The notes: generated by a model from the letters alone, not told the origin. A DNA stretch of 45,638 nt from Dehalococcoidales bacterium (GCA_002688435.1 NZCW01000022.1:1-45638); one strand, 5' to 3'. Positions 8,661-21,126 are shown, counted from the stretch's first letter. Numbers and translations are program-made.

Positions 8661-9362
8661 TTAGCCAGCCACCGAAGCCACTATATCTTTTCCCAACCTT
8701 AAATTTCCGCCGGTCGCCGGATGGGCCAGCTGAGTAGACTCGGGCAAGCGGCAACCACGGCAGCACGCCAGCACCCAGTGTATCGCCGCCGGGAGGTCAA
8801 CTTTATGGCCTACGGAGACATAAACGGACTTCGCTCCGCATCTGGTGCGCAGAGCCGCCCCGATAATTTCACTACCATCCACCAGTTCCGCGTAGCTCCC
8901 CGGATCATCACCCGGCACCTGATGGCGGCCGCACAGACAGGACTTAGCGTAGCCAATCATCGACTTATCCAGGAACAGGCCTAGGTGAGAAGCCAAGCCT
9001 ATCCGCAAGGGATGGGCAATCCCTTGCCCGTCAACCAGAACAAGGTCAGGAGTAACGGTGAGTTTCTCAAAAGCCGCCAGTATCAACGGCTCTTCCCGGA
9101 AGGATAATAGCCCCGGAATATAGGGGAAGCCGAGCTCCTCGCTGACCACTTCCATGGCCACCAGCTTCAGTTCAGGGTAACTGAGGACAACCACCGCGCC
9201 AGTCGCCATCTCACTCATTTTACTGGTGGATATATCCACACCGGCAATCAAACGGGGAACGGTAATTTCGCTGACTCTCGATACCCTAGCCACCAGTGAT
9301 AACTGCATCTCTAAGGCTTGGGTAACACTCACCGCCCAATCATGCAACTGTGTCACTTTCAT
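8661..9362 (-). CDS. nfi: Endonuclease V (deoxyinosine 3' endonuclease)
   Basis: 233 residues. The active-site residues of the family are visible: D43 in AGVDIS, E90 in LLSFREEP, and D111 in VDGQGIAHP, with H117. The PYIPG wedge motif (residues 80-84) is present. The enzyme nicks DNA near deoxyinosine, one step of repair of deaminated adenine. It is the first gene of the nfi-prfB-peptidase operon. Its ATG lies exactly 6 bases after a TATAAT box, so the transcript may have no leader. No Shine-Dalgarno sequence can exist on such a transcript. Confidence 0.93.
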   Translation of the reverse strand: MKVTQLHDWAVSVTQALEMQLSLVARVSRVSEITVPRLIAGVDISTSKMSEMATGAVVVLSYPELKLVAMEVVSEELGFPYIPGLLSFREEPLILAAFEKLTVTPDLVLVDGQGIAHPLRIGLASHLGLFLDKSMIGYAKSCLCGRHQVPGDDPGSYAELVDGSEIIGAALRTRCGAKSVYVSVGHKVDLPAAIHWVLACCRGCRLPESTQLAHPATGGNLRLGKDIVASVAG

Positions 9363-9368
9363 ATTCCG

Positions 9369-9397
9369 ATTATAATCTCAAAACGATCTCTTGGCAA
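9369..9397 (-). promoter_or_regulatory. nfi promoter, predicted leaderless
   Basis: On the minus strand: -35 TTGCCA (9397-9392), a 17-base spacer and -10 TATAAT (9374-9369). The expected +1 is 9362, the A of the nfi ATG. It is back to back with the rpsP promoter, with 12 bases between the two -35 boxes. Confidence 0.75.
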
Positions 9398-9409
9398 CCA
9401 ATTATTTGA

Positions 9410-9438
9410 TTGACATTGACAGCCATTTCGGTTATAGT
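9410..9438 (+). promoter_or_regulatory. rpsP operon promoter
   Basis: Consensus -35 TTGACA (9410-9415), 17-base spacer, -10 TATAGT (9433-9438). Transcription should start near 9445, giving a leader of about 27 nt with AGGAAAG before the rpsP ATG. Confidence 0.85.
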
Positions 9439-9471
9439 ACATATATATTCAGGAAAGAAACATAGATAAAC

Positions 9472-9930
9472 ATGGTAAAGATTAGACTCCGTAGGGTAGG
9501 TGCCAAGAAACAGCCAAGCTATCGCTTGGTCATCGCTGATTCCCGGTCACCACGTGATGGGGCATTTATTACCACCATCGGCCACTATAACCCCCTTACC
9601 AACCCGGAAACAGTAGTCATCAACGAGGAAAAAGCGCGCCACTGGTTAGACCAAGGAGCACAGCCAACCGATACCGCTGCCAGATTACTGGCTAAAGCCG
9701 GTATTATCGCCGAGTCCAAAGTCCGAATAGAGAAAATTAAGGCCGGCGCGCCCGCAAAACCTAAAGTCAGCAAGAAAAAAGTCAAGGCCGGCGTAACTGA
9801 AAAATCAGAGACCGCTACCACCGAGGAACCAGAAGCCGTTAAGGAAAAATCAGAGACCGCTACCACCGAGGAACCAGAAGCCAGCGTTACCCAAAAACCC
9901 AAAGCAAGCAAGGAGAAAACCAAATCATGA
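9472..9930 (+). CDS. rpsP: 30S ribosomal protein S16 with long C-terminal tail
   Basis: 152 residues. The first ~80 are standard S16 ([31 protein letters not shown], [19 protein letters not shown] block). S16 binds 16S rRNA and is needed for small-subunit assembly. Bacterial S16 is usually 80-100 residues. Here ~70 extra residues form a low-complexity tail rich in Lys, Glu, Thr, Ala and Pro, with the unit [12 protein letters not shown] encoded twice by a 39-bp exact repeat. The tail is probably disordered. The stop overlaps the khpA ATG (ATGA), so the two are translationally coupled. Confidence 0.97.
   Translation: MVKIRLRRVGAKKQPSYRLVIADSRSPRDGAFITTIGHYNPLTNPETVVINEEKARHWLDQGAQPTDTAARLLAKAGIIAESKVRIEKIKAGAPAKPKVSKKKVKAGVTEKSETATTEEPEAVKEKSETATTEEPEASVTQKPKASKEKTKS
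9799..9882 (+). repeat. Tandem 39-bp exact repeat, period 45, inside rpsP
   Basis: Copies at 9799-9837 and 9844-9882 are identical and in frame, separated by 6 bases. They encode [13 protein letters not shown] twice, so the tail grew at least partly by duplication. Confidence 0.95.
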
Positions 9931-10154
9931 AAGAGCTCGTTGAATTCATCGCCAAATCAATCGTGGACGCGCCTGATGAAGTAAAAATTGAAGAGGAAAC
10001 CACCGAGGAAGGTTTGACACTTAAGCTGCAGGTGGCCGATGAGGACAAGGGAAGAGTCATTGGCAAACAAGGCCGAATCGCTGAAGCAATACGCACTCTA
10101 CTCAGAGTAAAAGCCGCCAAAGCAGACACCAAGGTCAGACTTGAAATTATCTAA
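9927..10154 (+). CDS. khpA: KH-domain RNA-binding protein KhpA
   Basis: 75 residues, a single KH domain with the signature GKQG at residues 46-49 in [18 protein letters not shown]. KhpA-type proteins bind RNA, often as a partner of KhpB, and commonly lie between rpsP and rimM as here. The start overlaps the rpsP stop. The stop codon at 10152-10154 is followed in the same frame by the truncated rimM with no other stop between them. Confidence 0.93.
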   Translation: MKELVEFIAKSIVDAPDEVKIEEETTEEGLTLKLQVADEDKGRVIGKQGRIAEAIRTLLRVKAAKADTKVRLEII

Positions 10155-10169
10155 ATTAACTCCAGAATA

Positions 10170-10508
10170 GTGACCAGCCGCCCCGAAGATGCCCGAAAGC
10201 TGCGTGGAGAAGCCGTGGAAATACCCCGTAACCAGATCCACCCCCTGCCGAAAGGGCAATACTACCATTTCCAGCTTATTGGCCTAGAAGTATGGACTAC
10301 CCGGGGAGAGCTGTTGGGTCAAATCTCCGAAATCCTGACGGCAGAGAGTAATGATAACTACGTGGTCCGCTGCCCCAAAGGGGAGATCCTTATTCCCGCC
10401 ATTGATGATGTCGTCAAGTCTATTGACTTGGAGCAGGGGCGCCTGACCGTGGAAGCTATTACCGGGTTAGTTGACTTAAACCGGAAAAGCAAATGGTTAA
10501 CCGGGTGA
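10170..10508 (+). CDS. rimM: RimM, N-terminally truncated (PRC-barrel domain only)
   Basis: 112 residues beginning with GTG at 10170. The sequence SRPEDARKLRGEAVEIP aligns with the linker of RimM, and YYHFQLIGLEVWTTRGELLGQISEIL plus GEILIPAIDDVVKSIDLEQGRLTVE is the PRC barrel. Full RimM is about 165-180 residues with an N-terminal RimM domain of ~80 residues that is absent here. Only 15 bases separate it from khpA. RimM binds S19 and helps 30S maturation, and the PRC half contacts S19. The remnant may keep partial function or be decaying. There is no clear Shine-Dalgarno sequence. It is convergent with atpC (8 bp apart). Confidence 0.82.
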   Translation: MTSRPEDARKLRGEAVEIPRNQIHPLPKGQYYHFQLIGLEVWTTRGELLGQISEILTAESNDNYVVRCPKGEILIPAIDDVVKSIDLEQGRLTVEAITGLVDLNRKSKWLTG

Positions 10509-10516
10509 CCGTTTTC

Positions 10517-10942
10517 CTAAGTCCCCGTTTTTTTCCTCCGCCTGACTGTTTCCGCCACCTTGAGACGGGCCAGCGAACGCCGCAGCGCCGCTTCCGTCCG
10601 AGCGGTATCAAACCCTTCGGGCTTTTCGGCCATCCGCTCCCGAGCCCGGCGCCTAGCTTCTTCGGCACGGGCGATGTCAACCTCTTCAACCTTCTCGGCA
10701 GCATCTGCCAAGACGATAACTCTATCCGGCCGCACTTCCAGAAAACCGCCGGAAATGACCACGGAGACCTCTTCCCCACCCTTCTTTATCCGCAATTCCC
10801 CCGGCTGCAGGATGGTCATCAAAGGCGTATGATGGGGTAAGATCCCCAGCTGGCTTTCTACCCCGGGGGCGATGACCATATCCACTTCTTGCGAATATAT
10901 TTCCTTCTCGGCAGTAACGATATCAAGCTTGATACCAGGCAT
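10517..10942 (-). CDS. atpC: F1Fo ATP synthase subunit epsilon
   Basis: 141 residues. The N-terminal beta-sandwich is typical ([38 protein letters not shown]), followed by the two-helix C-terminal domain with A/R/E-rich sequence. Epsilon is part of the central stalk and regulates ATP hydrolysis. It is the last gene of the operon, 4 bp after atpD. Confidence 0.96.
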   Translation of the reverse strand: MPGIKLDIVTAEKEIYSQEVDMVIAPGVESQLGILPHHTPLMTILQPGELRIKKGGEEVSVVISGGFLEVRPDRVIVLADAAEKVEEVDIARAEEARRRARERMAEKPEGFDTARTEAALRRSLARLKVAETVRRRKKTGT

Positions 10943-10946
10943 TAAC

Positions 10947-13210
<2,264 letters not shown>

Positions 13211-13225
13211 TCTTTTACCTCTTCT

Positions 13226-14761
13226 TCAATCAATGACGTGCCGTAATAATTCCTTAAAATGAATCTCTTTAAACTCCAGGATTACTTTCTTAAGGGCTGC
13301 TTCCGTCTCGGCACTGATTTCCTTCGTTTTAGTAACAGCCTCACCTATCTCATGGTACGTTGTTTCCATAAAGCGGTGGAATTCGTTTTCAAAAATAGCC
13401 ACCTTATCCAGGGCCACATCATCCAGATAACCGTTAATCGCCGCGTACAGAACCATGACCTGTGCAGCCATCGCCATCGGCACAAACTGCGGCTGTTTCA
13501 AGACTTCGGTAATCCGCTGGCCGCGGTCAAGTTGGATTCTCGTCGCCTTGTCCAGCTCACTAGTGCCAAACTGGGCAAAAGCCGCCAGCTCCCGGTATTG
13601 CGCCAGCTCCAGCCGGAGCCGGCCGGCCACCCGTTTCATCGCTTTAGTCTGCGCGGCGCTCCCCACCCGGGACACGGACAAACCCACGTTCAAGGCTGGC
13701 CGATTACCGGCGTTAAACAGATCCGTCTCCAAGTACATCTGGCCATCAGTGATGGAGATAACATTAGTCGGGATATAGGCGGACATATCGCCCGCCTGCG
13801 TCTCGATAATCGGCAGCGCGGTCAGTGAACCGCCGCCATATTCCGAGGCGTATTTCGCCGCCCTTTCCAGCAGGCGACTATGCAAATAAAAGACATCACC
13901 GGGGTAGGCTTCTCGTCCAGGAGGCCGATGCAGCAGCAGTGAAAGCTGCCGATAAGCCCAAGCATGCTTGGAAAGGTCATCATAGACCACCAAGACATCC
14001 TTTCCTTGCTCCATAAATTCCTCCCCGATAGCACAGCCGGCATAGGGAGCCAGATACTGCAGGGCTACCGAGTCAGAAGCATTGGCCGCTACTATGATAG
14101 CATGCGCCATGGCCCCGTGAGCCTCCAGAGTAGCCGCTACCCGGGCTACCTTGGACGCCTTCTGACCGACGGCCACATAAATGCAGATTAAATCACCGCC
14201 CTTCTGGTTGATGATGGTATCCAAAGCAATCGCCGTCTTACCGGTTGACCGGTCGCCAATAATAAGTTCCCGCTGCCCCCGCCCCAAGGGAATCAGACTG
14301 TCTACCGCCTTAATACCGGTCTGCACCGGGGTATCAACCGACTGGCGCATTACTACGTTGGGAGCTATCCGTTCCACGGGCCGAGTCTTTCTGGTCTTAA
14401 CAGCGCCTTCACCATCCAGAGGACGCCCTAGAGGATCAACCACCCGCCCGATAAGCGCCTCGCCAACAGGCACTTCGGCAATACGGCTGGTGCACCGTAC
14501 CTCATCACCCTCTTTAATCCTAGTATAGTCACCCAAGACAATAGCCGCCACGCTGTCTTCTTCCAGATTCAGCGCAATGCCGATAATGTCATTAGGGAAC
14601 TGGAGCAACTCGTTATATCTGGCCGCGGCCAGCCCGTGAATCCGGGCAATACCATCGCCAACCTCAATCACTGTACCCACGTCCACCAGAGCTACCGCCG
14701 TGCCAAACTGCTTGATCTGCTGCTTGATAACCGCAACAATATCCTGACCTCTGGTTGCCAA
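13226..14761 (-). CDS. atpA: F1Fo ATP synthase subunit alpha
   Basis: 511 residues. The P-loop is [15 protein letters not shown] (residues ~170) and the [14 protein letters not shown] block near 370 is the alpha signature. It is the non-catalytic nucleotide-binding subunit of the F1 head. The start is TTG at 14761, with GGAGGT seven bases upstream. This ribosome binding site lies inside the last codons of acs, whose stop ends one base before the TTG. Translation of alpha is therefore probably coupled to acs. Confidence 0.96.
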   Translation of the reverse strand: MATRGQDIVAVIKQQIKQFGTAVALVDVGTVIEVGDGIARIHGLAAARYNELLQFPNDIIGIALNLEEDSVAAIVLGDYTRIKEGDEVRCTSRIAEVPVGEALIGRVVDPLGRPLDGEGAVKTRKTRPVERIAPNVVMRQSVDTPVQTGIKAVDSLIPLGRGQRELIIGDRSTGKTAIALDTIINQKGGDLICIYVAVGQKASKVARVAATLEAHGAMAHAIIVAANASDSVALQYLAPYAGCAIGEEFMEQGKDVLVVYDDLSKHAWAYRQLSLLLHRPPGREAYPGDVFYLHSRLLERAAKYASEYGGGSLTALPIIETQAGDMSAYIPTNVISITDGQMYLETDLFNAGNRPALNVGLSVSRVGSAAQTKAMKRVAGRLRLELAQYRELAAFAQFGTSELDKATRIQLDRGQRITEVLKQPQFVPMAMAAQVMVLYAAINGYLDDVALDKVAIFENEFHRFMETTYHEIGEAVTKTKEISAETEAALKKVILEFKEIHFKELLRHVID

Positions 14762-16741
<1,980 letters not shown>

Positions 16742-16817
16742 TAAAAATTCCCCGTCCCGTTTGAATACAATTTCCGCCAGCTTCCCGAGCTGGCCGACCA
16801 ATCAAATAAAATGATAC

Positions 16818-17273
16818 TTAATCCTGTGCCGTAACGCCCATCAGTTGGGCAAAGGCATTTTCCAGCCTGGTGGCAATCACCGAGGCTAATCCCCGATAAA
16901 CCTTGGAGCCTATCACAGGATGGTTCTCACACATTTTAGCCAGTTCTTTACCATTGAAAGCCAGTACCCGAGTCGTCTCTATGGCTTTCACCGTGGTGTG
17001 GCTGCGGTAGGGCGACATCAGGGCAGACCAAGCGATAACCTCAAAATTGGAAGCCGCCTGAAGTTGTCGATGGGCCATCGGCCCCAGTTCAAGATGAAGT
17101 CCGACCAGCCCGTCTTCAATGAAATAGAGTTTCTCCTGGGTCCGACCTTGCTTACACAGTCTCTCGCCCACCTCATATACTTCTTCGGCGCCGATTTCGG
17201 CAATCATTTTAAGCTGTTCATCGTCCAGCTCACGAACAAAGGGACATCTTTTCAATACCTCCAACTTAGTCAC
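16818..17273 (-). CDS. Cyclic-nucleotide-binding domain protein, no DNA-binding domain
   Basis: 151 residues forming one cNMP-binding (Crp-like) beta-barrel: FVRELDDEQLKMIAEIG, GERLCKQGRTQEKLYFIEDG, and the AWSALMSPYRSHTTVKAIETTRVLAF block. No helix-turn-helix follows, so it is not a complete Crp/Fnr regulator. The usual phosphate-binding G-E...R cassette is not intact (WSALMSPYRSHT), so classical cAMP binding is doubtful. It may act through protein contacts. The start is GTG with AAAGGAGGT at good spacing. It lies 33 bp after atpH and directly before acs, inside the ATP synthase operon. Confidence 0.88.
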   Translation of the reverse strand: MTKLEVLKRCPFVRELDDEQLKMIAEIGAEEVYEVGERLCKQGRTQEKLYFIEDGLVGLHLELGPMAHRQLQAASNFEVIAWSALMSPYRSHTTVKAIETTRVLAFNGKELAKMCENHPVIGSKVYRGLASVIATRLENAFAQLMGVTAQD

Positions 17274-17306
17274 CGCACAACCTCCTTTACTACTACTTGG
17301 CGATAG

Positions 17307-17852
17307 TTACTGTCCATCTCCGCCGGCCAGTTCTCTCTGCAAAGCCACCAGCCGGCCGCGGGTGCTACCGTCTAGCAACTTGCCGCCAACTCTGGCGATA
17401 ATTCCGCCGATTAGTCCCGGGTCTACCTTAGCCGTCTTGAGTACCACTTTCCGGCCCACCACCGCACCCAGACTTCCAGCCAGTTTCACCCGATCTTTCT
17501 CATCAAGGAGAATGGCGGTAATTACCTCGGCCGGCTCAATACCACGGTAGTTATCCAGTCGCTGATGATAGTCATCAGCAATGTCGCCGATGATATCCAG
17601 CTTATCCCTAGCGACTAGTAACCGTGCCAGGTTTAACGCCAAGGGACGGATACCTTTCAATCGCTCTCTCAGTATTTTCGCCTTATCGTCAAAAGACAGT
17701 CTGGGACTCTTCAACAAGGCCATAAGCATGGTATCCGTAGCCGTACCGGCCATCTCTGCCAGGTCGGACCGCCATCTGTCCAATTCTTTCGTCTCCAGCG
17801 CTATTTCAAACACGGCCTGAGCGTAGCGCCTCGCCAACGCTGTTTTCACCAT
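17307..17852 (-). CDS. atpH: F1Fo ATP synthase subunit delta
   Basis: 181 residues: an N-terminal helical domain (ALARRYAQAVFEIALE) and a C-terminal region with the family's DPGLIGGIIARVGGKLLDGSTRGRL pattern. Delta joins the top of F1 to the peripheral stalk. The ATG at 17852 has GAGGAG six bases upstream. Confidence 0.95.
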   Translation of the reverse strand: MVKTALARRYAQAVFEIALETKELDRWRSDLAEMAGTATDTMLMALLKSPRLSFDDKAKILRERLKGIRPLALNLARLLVARDKLDIIGDIADDYHQRLDNYRGIEPAEVITAILLDEKDRVKLAGSLGAVVGRKVVLKTAKVDPGLIGGIIARVGGKLLDGSTRGRLVALQRELAGGDGQ

Positions 17853-17876
17853 ACCGTCTCCTCAAAAGGCAGTAAA

Positions 17877-18386
17877 TCACTTCTTTTTTCGTCTGGTACT
17901 TTCCTCGAGTACCCGATCAATAAGCTGGCGGTGCGCTTTCTTATCCAGAGAGCGGTCAATGACTTTCCCTGCCACCATTATTGTCAGGTCGGCCACCTCT
18001 TTACGCACCTCCTCAATCGCTTCGTCCCGCTCCCGCTGAATCTCATGGCGGGCCCGGGTGAGTAGAGTTTCTGTTGCCTGCCTAGCTTCCTCCTGCGCTT
18101 TTTGTTTCACCTCTTCCCCGGTCTGGACGGCCCGGGTGATTTTTCCCTGCCCTTCCCGACTGGCCGCTTCGAGTTGCTTTTTCACCTCTTCTTCGGCGTG
18201 AGCCGCCTGCTCCTTAATCGATTCCGCTTGCGCCATGCTCTCTTTAACCCGTCGGGAACGCTCATCCAACATCCGCATCACCGGTCGGTAAGCCACCAGA
18301 TACAGAAGGCCGAGCAAGATAGCCACGTTAACAATCTGCGCCACCAGCACCGGTAAATTTATACCAAGATCGGCCAGGCCTCCCAT
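17877..18386 (-). CDS. atpF: F1Fo ATP synthase subunit b
   Basis: 169 residues: a membrane helix at residues ~12-30 (LVAQIVNVAILLGLLYLVAY), then a long charged helix rich in E, K, A and R, which forms the peripheral stalk dimer. It follows the 35-codon ORF by 92 bp. Confidence 0.95.
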   Translation of the reverse strand: MGGLADLGINLPVLVAQIVNVAILLGLLYLVAYRPVMRMLDERSRRVKESMAQAESIKEQAAHAEEEVKKQLEAASREGQGKITRAVQTGEEVKQKAQEEARQATETLLTRARHEIQRERDEAIEEVRKEVADLTIMVAGKVIDRSLDKKAHRQLIDRVLEESTRRKKK

Positions 18387-18478
18387 TCTTTGTCCCCTCC
18401 GTTTAACGAACTGAGCCTCATAATCGCCGAAACGTCTTATTAACCATACCGCCCCGACTTAAATACCTAACGGGCAAC

Positions 18479-18586
18479 CTAACTAGCCAGCACCGCCGCC
18501 ACCACCAGTCCGGTGAGCACCAAGGCTCCCAGTATGGCAGCGGCAATAATAACACCTATGGCCAAGGGTATACCATCCTGTCCCAT
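18479..18586 (-). CDS. Small single-helix membrane peptide in the ATP synthase operon
   Basis: 35 codons from ATG 18586 to TAG 18479-18481. The peptide begins MGQDGIPLAIGVI and continues as one hydrophobic stretch of about 28 residues rich in Ala, Val, Leu and Gly, ending VVAAVLAS. An AGGGAGGT ribosome binding site sits 4 bases before the ATG, as strong as those of its neighbours. It lies 20 bp after atpE and 92 bp before atpF, on the same strand. It is not subunit c, because it has no second helix and no acidic ion-binding residue. I recognise no family. It may be an accessory Fo or assembly peptide; this is inference. Confidence 0.7.
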   Translation of the reverse strand: MGQDGIPLAIGVIIAAAILGALVLTGLVVAAVLAS

Positions 18587-18606
18587 AACTACCTCCCTCT
18601 ATTACT

Positions 18607-18837
18607 CTAGACAATCATCGCCAAGATAATAGCGATAATCAGGGCATAAATACCGATAGCCTCACAGAAAGCGGTCACCAGAATCATGTTAGTCATTATC
18701 GGACCGCTGGCTTCCGGGTTGCGGGCAATTCCCTGCAGCGCCGAAAAGCCGATAAGCCCTATCCCTAGCGCCGGCCCCATTAATCCCAGCCCAGCCGTCA
18801 ACCCCACCGCCAACATTTTCATTACTTCCGCTTCCAT
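18607..18837 (-). CDS. atpE: F1Fo ATP synthase subunit c
   Basis: 76 residues, two membrane helices with the RNPE polar loop (residues 39-42). The ion-carrying acid is Glu59 in TAFCEAIGIYAL. The Q...ES/ET signature of Na+-dependent rings is not present, so a proton ring is more likely. AAAGGAGGAC precedes the ATG. Confidence 0.96.
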   Translation of the reverse strand: MEAEVMKMLAVGLTAGLGLMGPALGIGLIGFSALQGIARNPEASGPIMTNMILVTAFCEAIGIYALIIAIILAMIV

Positions 18838-18879
18838 ATTACTTGTCCTCCTTTCCTAATCGCCGGAAAATTACCTATT

Positions 18880-19845
18880 TCAGTCACCCGCTCCCTGCTC
18901 CCCATGGTGGACCACCGCCAGAGTCAGAAATACCAAGGTCAGCCCGCCGAAGATAAGTGCCTGGACAAAGCCGACGAGCAGCTCCAGTCCGTAAAACGGT
19001 ATGGCAAACACCCAGGGAACTAGGAAAGCGGTAATCAACAGCAGTATCTCACCCGCCGTCATATTGCCGAAAAGACGGAAGGTAAAACTAACAATCCGGA
19101 TGAACTCACTCAGCGCCTCCAGGCAACCGACAAAAATATGGATAAGGCCGGTGAACATACCGATCATTCCGTCACGTACCCTGCCTCGTACTATCTGTCC
19201 AATACTTCTTAGAAACTGTCCTATATTAAGAAACTTACCTAGATAGTGAAAGCCTAGCGACTGCAGCCCGAAGTACTCCACGAAGACGAAGGATATCAGT
19301 GCCAGGGCCAGCGGCATATTAATATCGGTATTAGCGCCCCGGAGCAGATGCACATGGTGACCATCGGCCGTGGTCACCATTATGGAGCCGAATCCGGGAA
19401 TCAGGCTCAGCCAAGCGTTAAAAGCGACAAACAGAAAAATAGTGGCCACCACCGGGAAGAAGCGGCGTCCGTTCTCTTCTCCGGCCACCCTCTGGCAGAG
19501 ATGGTAAAGCCAGCCCAGTAAAGATTCAAAAGCGCTCTGCAGTCTCCCGGGCACAATCTTCATCCGACGGGTAATGACGTAGGCAAAGACCACCAAAAAA
19601 AGCATGGTCAGCCAAGCACCGATAATGCTATTGGTAACGGGAAAACCGAACAGATGGAAAACTACTTCGGCCGGTAGTTCCGGCACGGGCCGGGGTACGA
19701 TGAGCCAAGCCGGCAAGCCGAGGTCGCCAAACAGGCTCCTGCCCAACGGACCGATAACAAAGCCAGTGACCAAGAGTACAAAGAAGACCGCTAAAAACCC
19801 GACCACCACGTAGAAGGAAACACCGAAATAGCCCCGTTTAGGCAT
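18880..19845 (-). CDS. atpB: F1Fo ATP synthase subunit a
   Basis: 321 residues with five or six membrane helices and the conserved arginine helix in LSEFIRIVSFTFRLFGNMTAGEILL. It forms the proton half-channels with ring c. The start overlaps the stop of the preceding small atpI/Z gene (TGATG). The N-terminal extension of ~60 residues before the LFGFPVTNS block is longer than in E. coli. Confidence 0.95.
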   Translation of the reverse strand: MPKRGYFGVSFYVVVGFLAVFFVLLVTGFVIGPLGRSLFGDLGLPAWLIVPRPVPELPAEVVFHLFGFPVTNSIIGAWLTMLFLVVFAYVITRRMKIVPGRLQSAFESLLGWLYHLCQRVAGEENGRRFFPVVATIFLFVAFNAWLSLIPGFGSIMVTTADGHHVHLLRGANTDINMPLALALISFVFVEYFGLQSLGFHYLGKFLNIGQFLRSIGQIVRGRVRDGMIGMFTGLIHIFVGCLEALSEFIRIVSFTFRLFGNMTAGEILLLITAFLVPWVFAIPFYGLELLVGFVQALIFGGLTLVFLTLAVVHHGEQGAGD

Positions 19846-20066
19846 CAGCCGTTCTCCTTGTCCTGCCGGTCAGAAACGAGCGGCAGAAGCATCCGGTAAA
19901 CACCATAAAAAGTAACCATAATTCCCAGAATCAAACCCGGTAGCCAGAGCCAGTTTGTGCCGAACTTATTATCAAGCCAGAGGCCAGCCAGCACACCCAG
20001 CATAATAGAACCACCAATAAAAAACCCCACCCCTACCAGCCTCAAGGCGGCTACCCATCTGCTCAT
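19845..20066 (-). CDS. AtpI/AtpZ-type ATP synthase accessory protein
   Basis: 73 residues, two membrane helices (VGVGFFIGGSIMLGVLAGLWL and WLPGLILGIMVTFYGVYRML) with a charged tail. This is the AtpZ/AtpI-like family that opens many atp operons; members have been linked to c-ring assembly and Mg2+/Ca2+ transport. It is the first gene of the operon. The ATG at 20066 has GAGG five bases upstream. Confidence 0.85.
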   Translation of the reverse strand: MSRWVAALRLVGVGFFIGGSIMLGVLAGLWLDNKFGTNWLWLPGLILGIMVTFYGVYRMLLPLVSDRQDKENG

Positions 20067-20093
20067 ATCAGCCTCAATACCCCCGCCTTGGGC

Positions 20094-20123
20094 AGCATAT
20101 CAAATTCTCTGACATCAGGTCAA
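20094..20123 (-). promoter_or_regulatory. ATP synthase operon promoter
   Basis: On the minus strand: -35 TTGACC (20123-20118), an 18-base spacer, -10 TATGCT (20099-20094). The +1 is expected near 20087, about 20 nt before the first gene. Confidence 0.65.
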
Positions 20124-20147
20124 GATGGTATTCGAGAAGACTAATAG

Positions 20148-20180
20148 AAGAGCCCTGACATTTCCTATTCCAGAGCTCTT
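20148..20180 (-). terminator. Possible terminator hairpin after the zinc-ribbon gene
   Basis: A ten-base stem with one mismatch (20148-20157 with 20171-20180) and a 13-base loop. On the minus strand it is followed by a short pyrimidine-rich run (CTTCTATT) rather than a strong T tract. It sits between the 20216 gene and the atp promoter. Confidence 0.4.
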
Positions 20181-20215
20181 TATCACCAGTTTATGAATTC
20201 AGAGAAAATCACGGT

Positions 20216-20539
20216 TTATTTCTGCGCTAAAAGCCGGGAGAAGTCTCCGTCAAAATCCTTCAGGAAAACGTGCATACTCAGCACGTCATCAACGTCAATA
20301 GCATTCTTATCGAACCTACCCGACGCTTCTTCCGCGGGGCCGACCACCTCCCCAGACATCCGGCTTTCTTTGACTACCGCCGCCATCAAGCACCGGGTAT
20401 GGCAGGCGGGACAGGACACGTTTAAGAACCAGAGGTCTTCACGGTGGCCAATAATATCAATGCCGGACATCTCGTAGTGCTGCCCACAGAAATCACACCC
20501 TATTGAAGTCATCAGCTTTTTAATCAGTCTCTCTTCCAT
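20216..20539 (-). CDS. Hypothetical zinc-ribbon protein
   Basis: 107 residues. Two CxxC knuckles (GCDFCGQHY near residues 15-18 and CPACHTRC near 43-46) suggest a zinc ribbon. The C-terminal half is acidic (DVDDVLSMHVFLKDFDGDFSRLL). I do not recognise the family. It follows the DUF151 gene by about 40 bp on the same strand and precedes the ATP synthase operon. It could be a regulatory or nucleic-acid-binding protein, but nothing specific is shown. Confidence 0.8.
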   Translation of the reverse strand: MEERLIKKLMTSIGCDFCGQHYEMSGIDIIGHREDLWFLNVSCPACHTRCLMAAVVKESRMSGEVVGPAEEASGRFDKNAIDVDDVLSMHVFLKDFDGDFSRLLAQK

Positions 20540-20577
20540 CGGTCCAGCCTCTTAAGTGAGATGGTCAATCCTCCGGC

Positions 20578-21126
20578 CTAAGATTTACGTTTGTCAAAGT
20601 CATCTAGGTCAAGTGTGTTAATGAAGTCATAGAAGGCGGACATCTTTTTCATTTCATCTTCGCTCACCTCGCGGCCCTCACTATCGGCCTCTTCGGTTTC
20701 CTCAGTTATCGGCTTGCCCGTCTCTTCATCCATCAGGAGGCCCGCTTTATCCAGAACCGCCTCGTCCGCATAGATAGGCACCTCCGCCCTTACTGCCAGT
20801 GCCAAAGCGTCACTAGGGCGAGAGTCAATCTCTATCTGCCCTCCGTCTACGTTAAGGATAATCTTGGCGTAAAAAGTATCACTTTTAAGGTCGCAAACTA
20901 CGATGGAATCAATGGTAGCCCCCAGTGAGTCAATCACCGAGCTCAGTAGGTCATGAGTCAACGGTCTCTCCACGTCAACTCCCTGTAATTTCACGGTAAT
21001 AGCATCCGCCTCCGCCGGGCCAATCCAGATAGGCAGGCAACGTTTGTCGATTTTCTCCTTCAGAATCACCACCCGTTGGTAGTTCATCAAGCTAACCCGA
21101 ATACTAGAGATACTCATTTCTACCAT
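20578..21126 (-). CDS. Bifunctional nuclease family protein (DUF151)
   Basis: 182 residues. The BFN/DUF151 core is clear: YQRVVILKEKIDKRCLPIWIG, AEADAITVKLQG, RPLTHDLL and the signature IEIDSRPSDALALAVRAEVPIY. Plant and bacterial relatives have been described as RNase/DNase enzymes, but the bacterial role is poorly known. The C-terminal ~45 residues are acidic and extend beyond the core. The ATG at 21126 has GGAGGT at a good distance, with a promoter upstream. Confidence 0.9.
   Translation of the reverse strand: MVEMSISSIRVSLMNYQRVVILKEKIDKRCLPIWIGPAEADAITVKLQGVDVERPLTHDLLSSVIDSLGATIDSIVVCDLKSDTFYAKIILNVDGGQIEIDSRPSDALALAVRAEVPIYADEAVLDKAGLLMDEETGKPITEETEEADSEGREVSEDEMKKMSAFYDFINTLDLDDFDKRKS

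Noticed and set aside
18479-18586. Truncated second copy of atpE
   Set aside because: There is no RNPE loop, no membrane glutamate and only one helix, and it has its own strong start.
18607-18837. Sodium-type c ring
   Set aside because: The Gln and Glu-Ser/Thr ligand set of Na+ rings is missing around Glu59.
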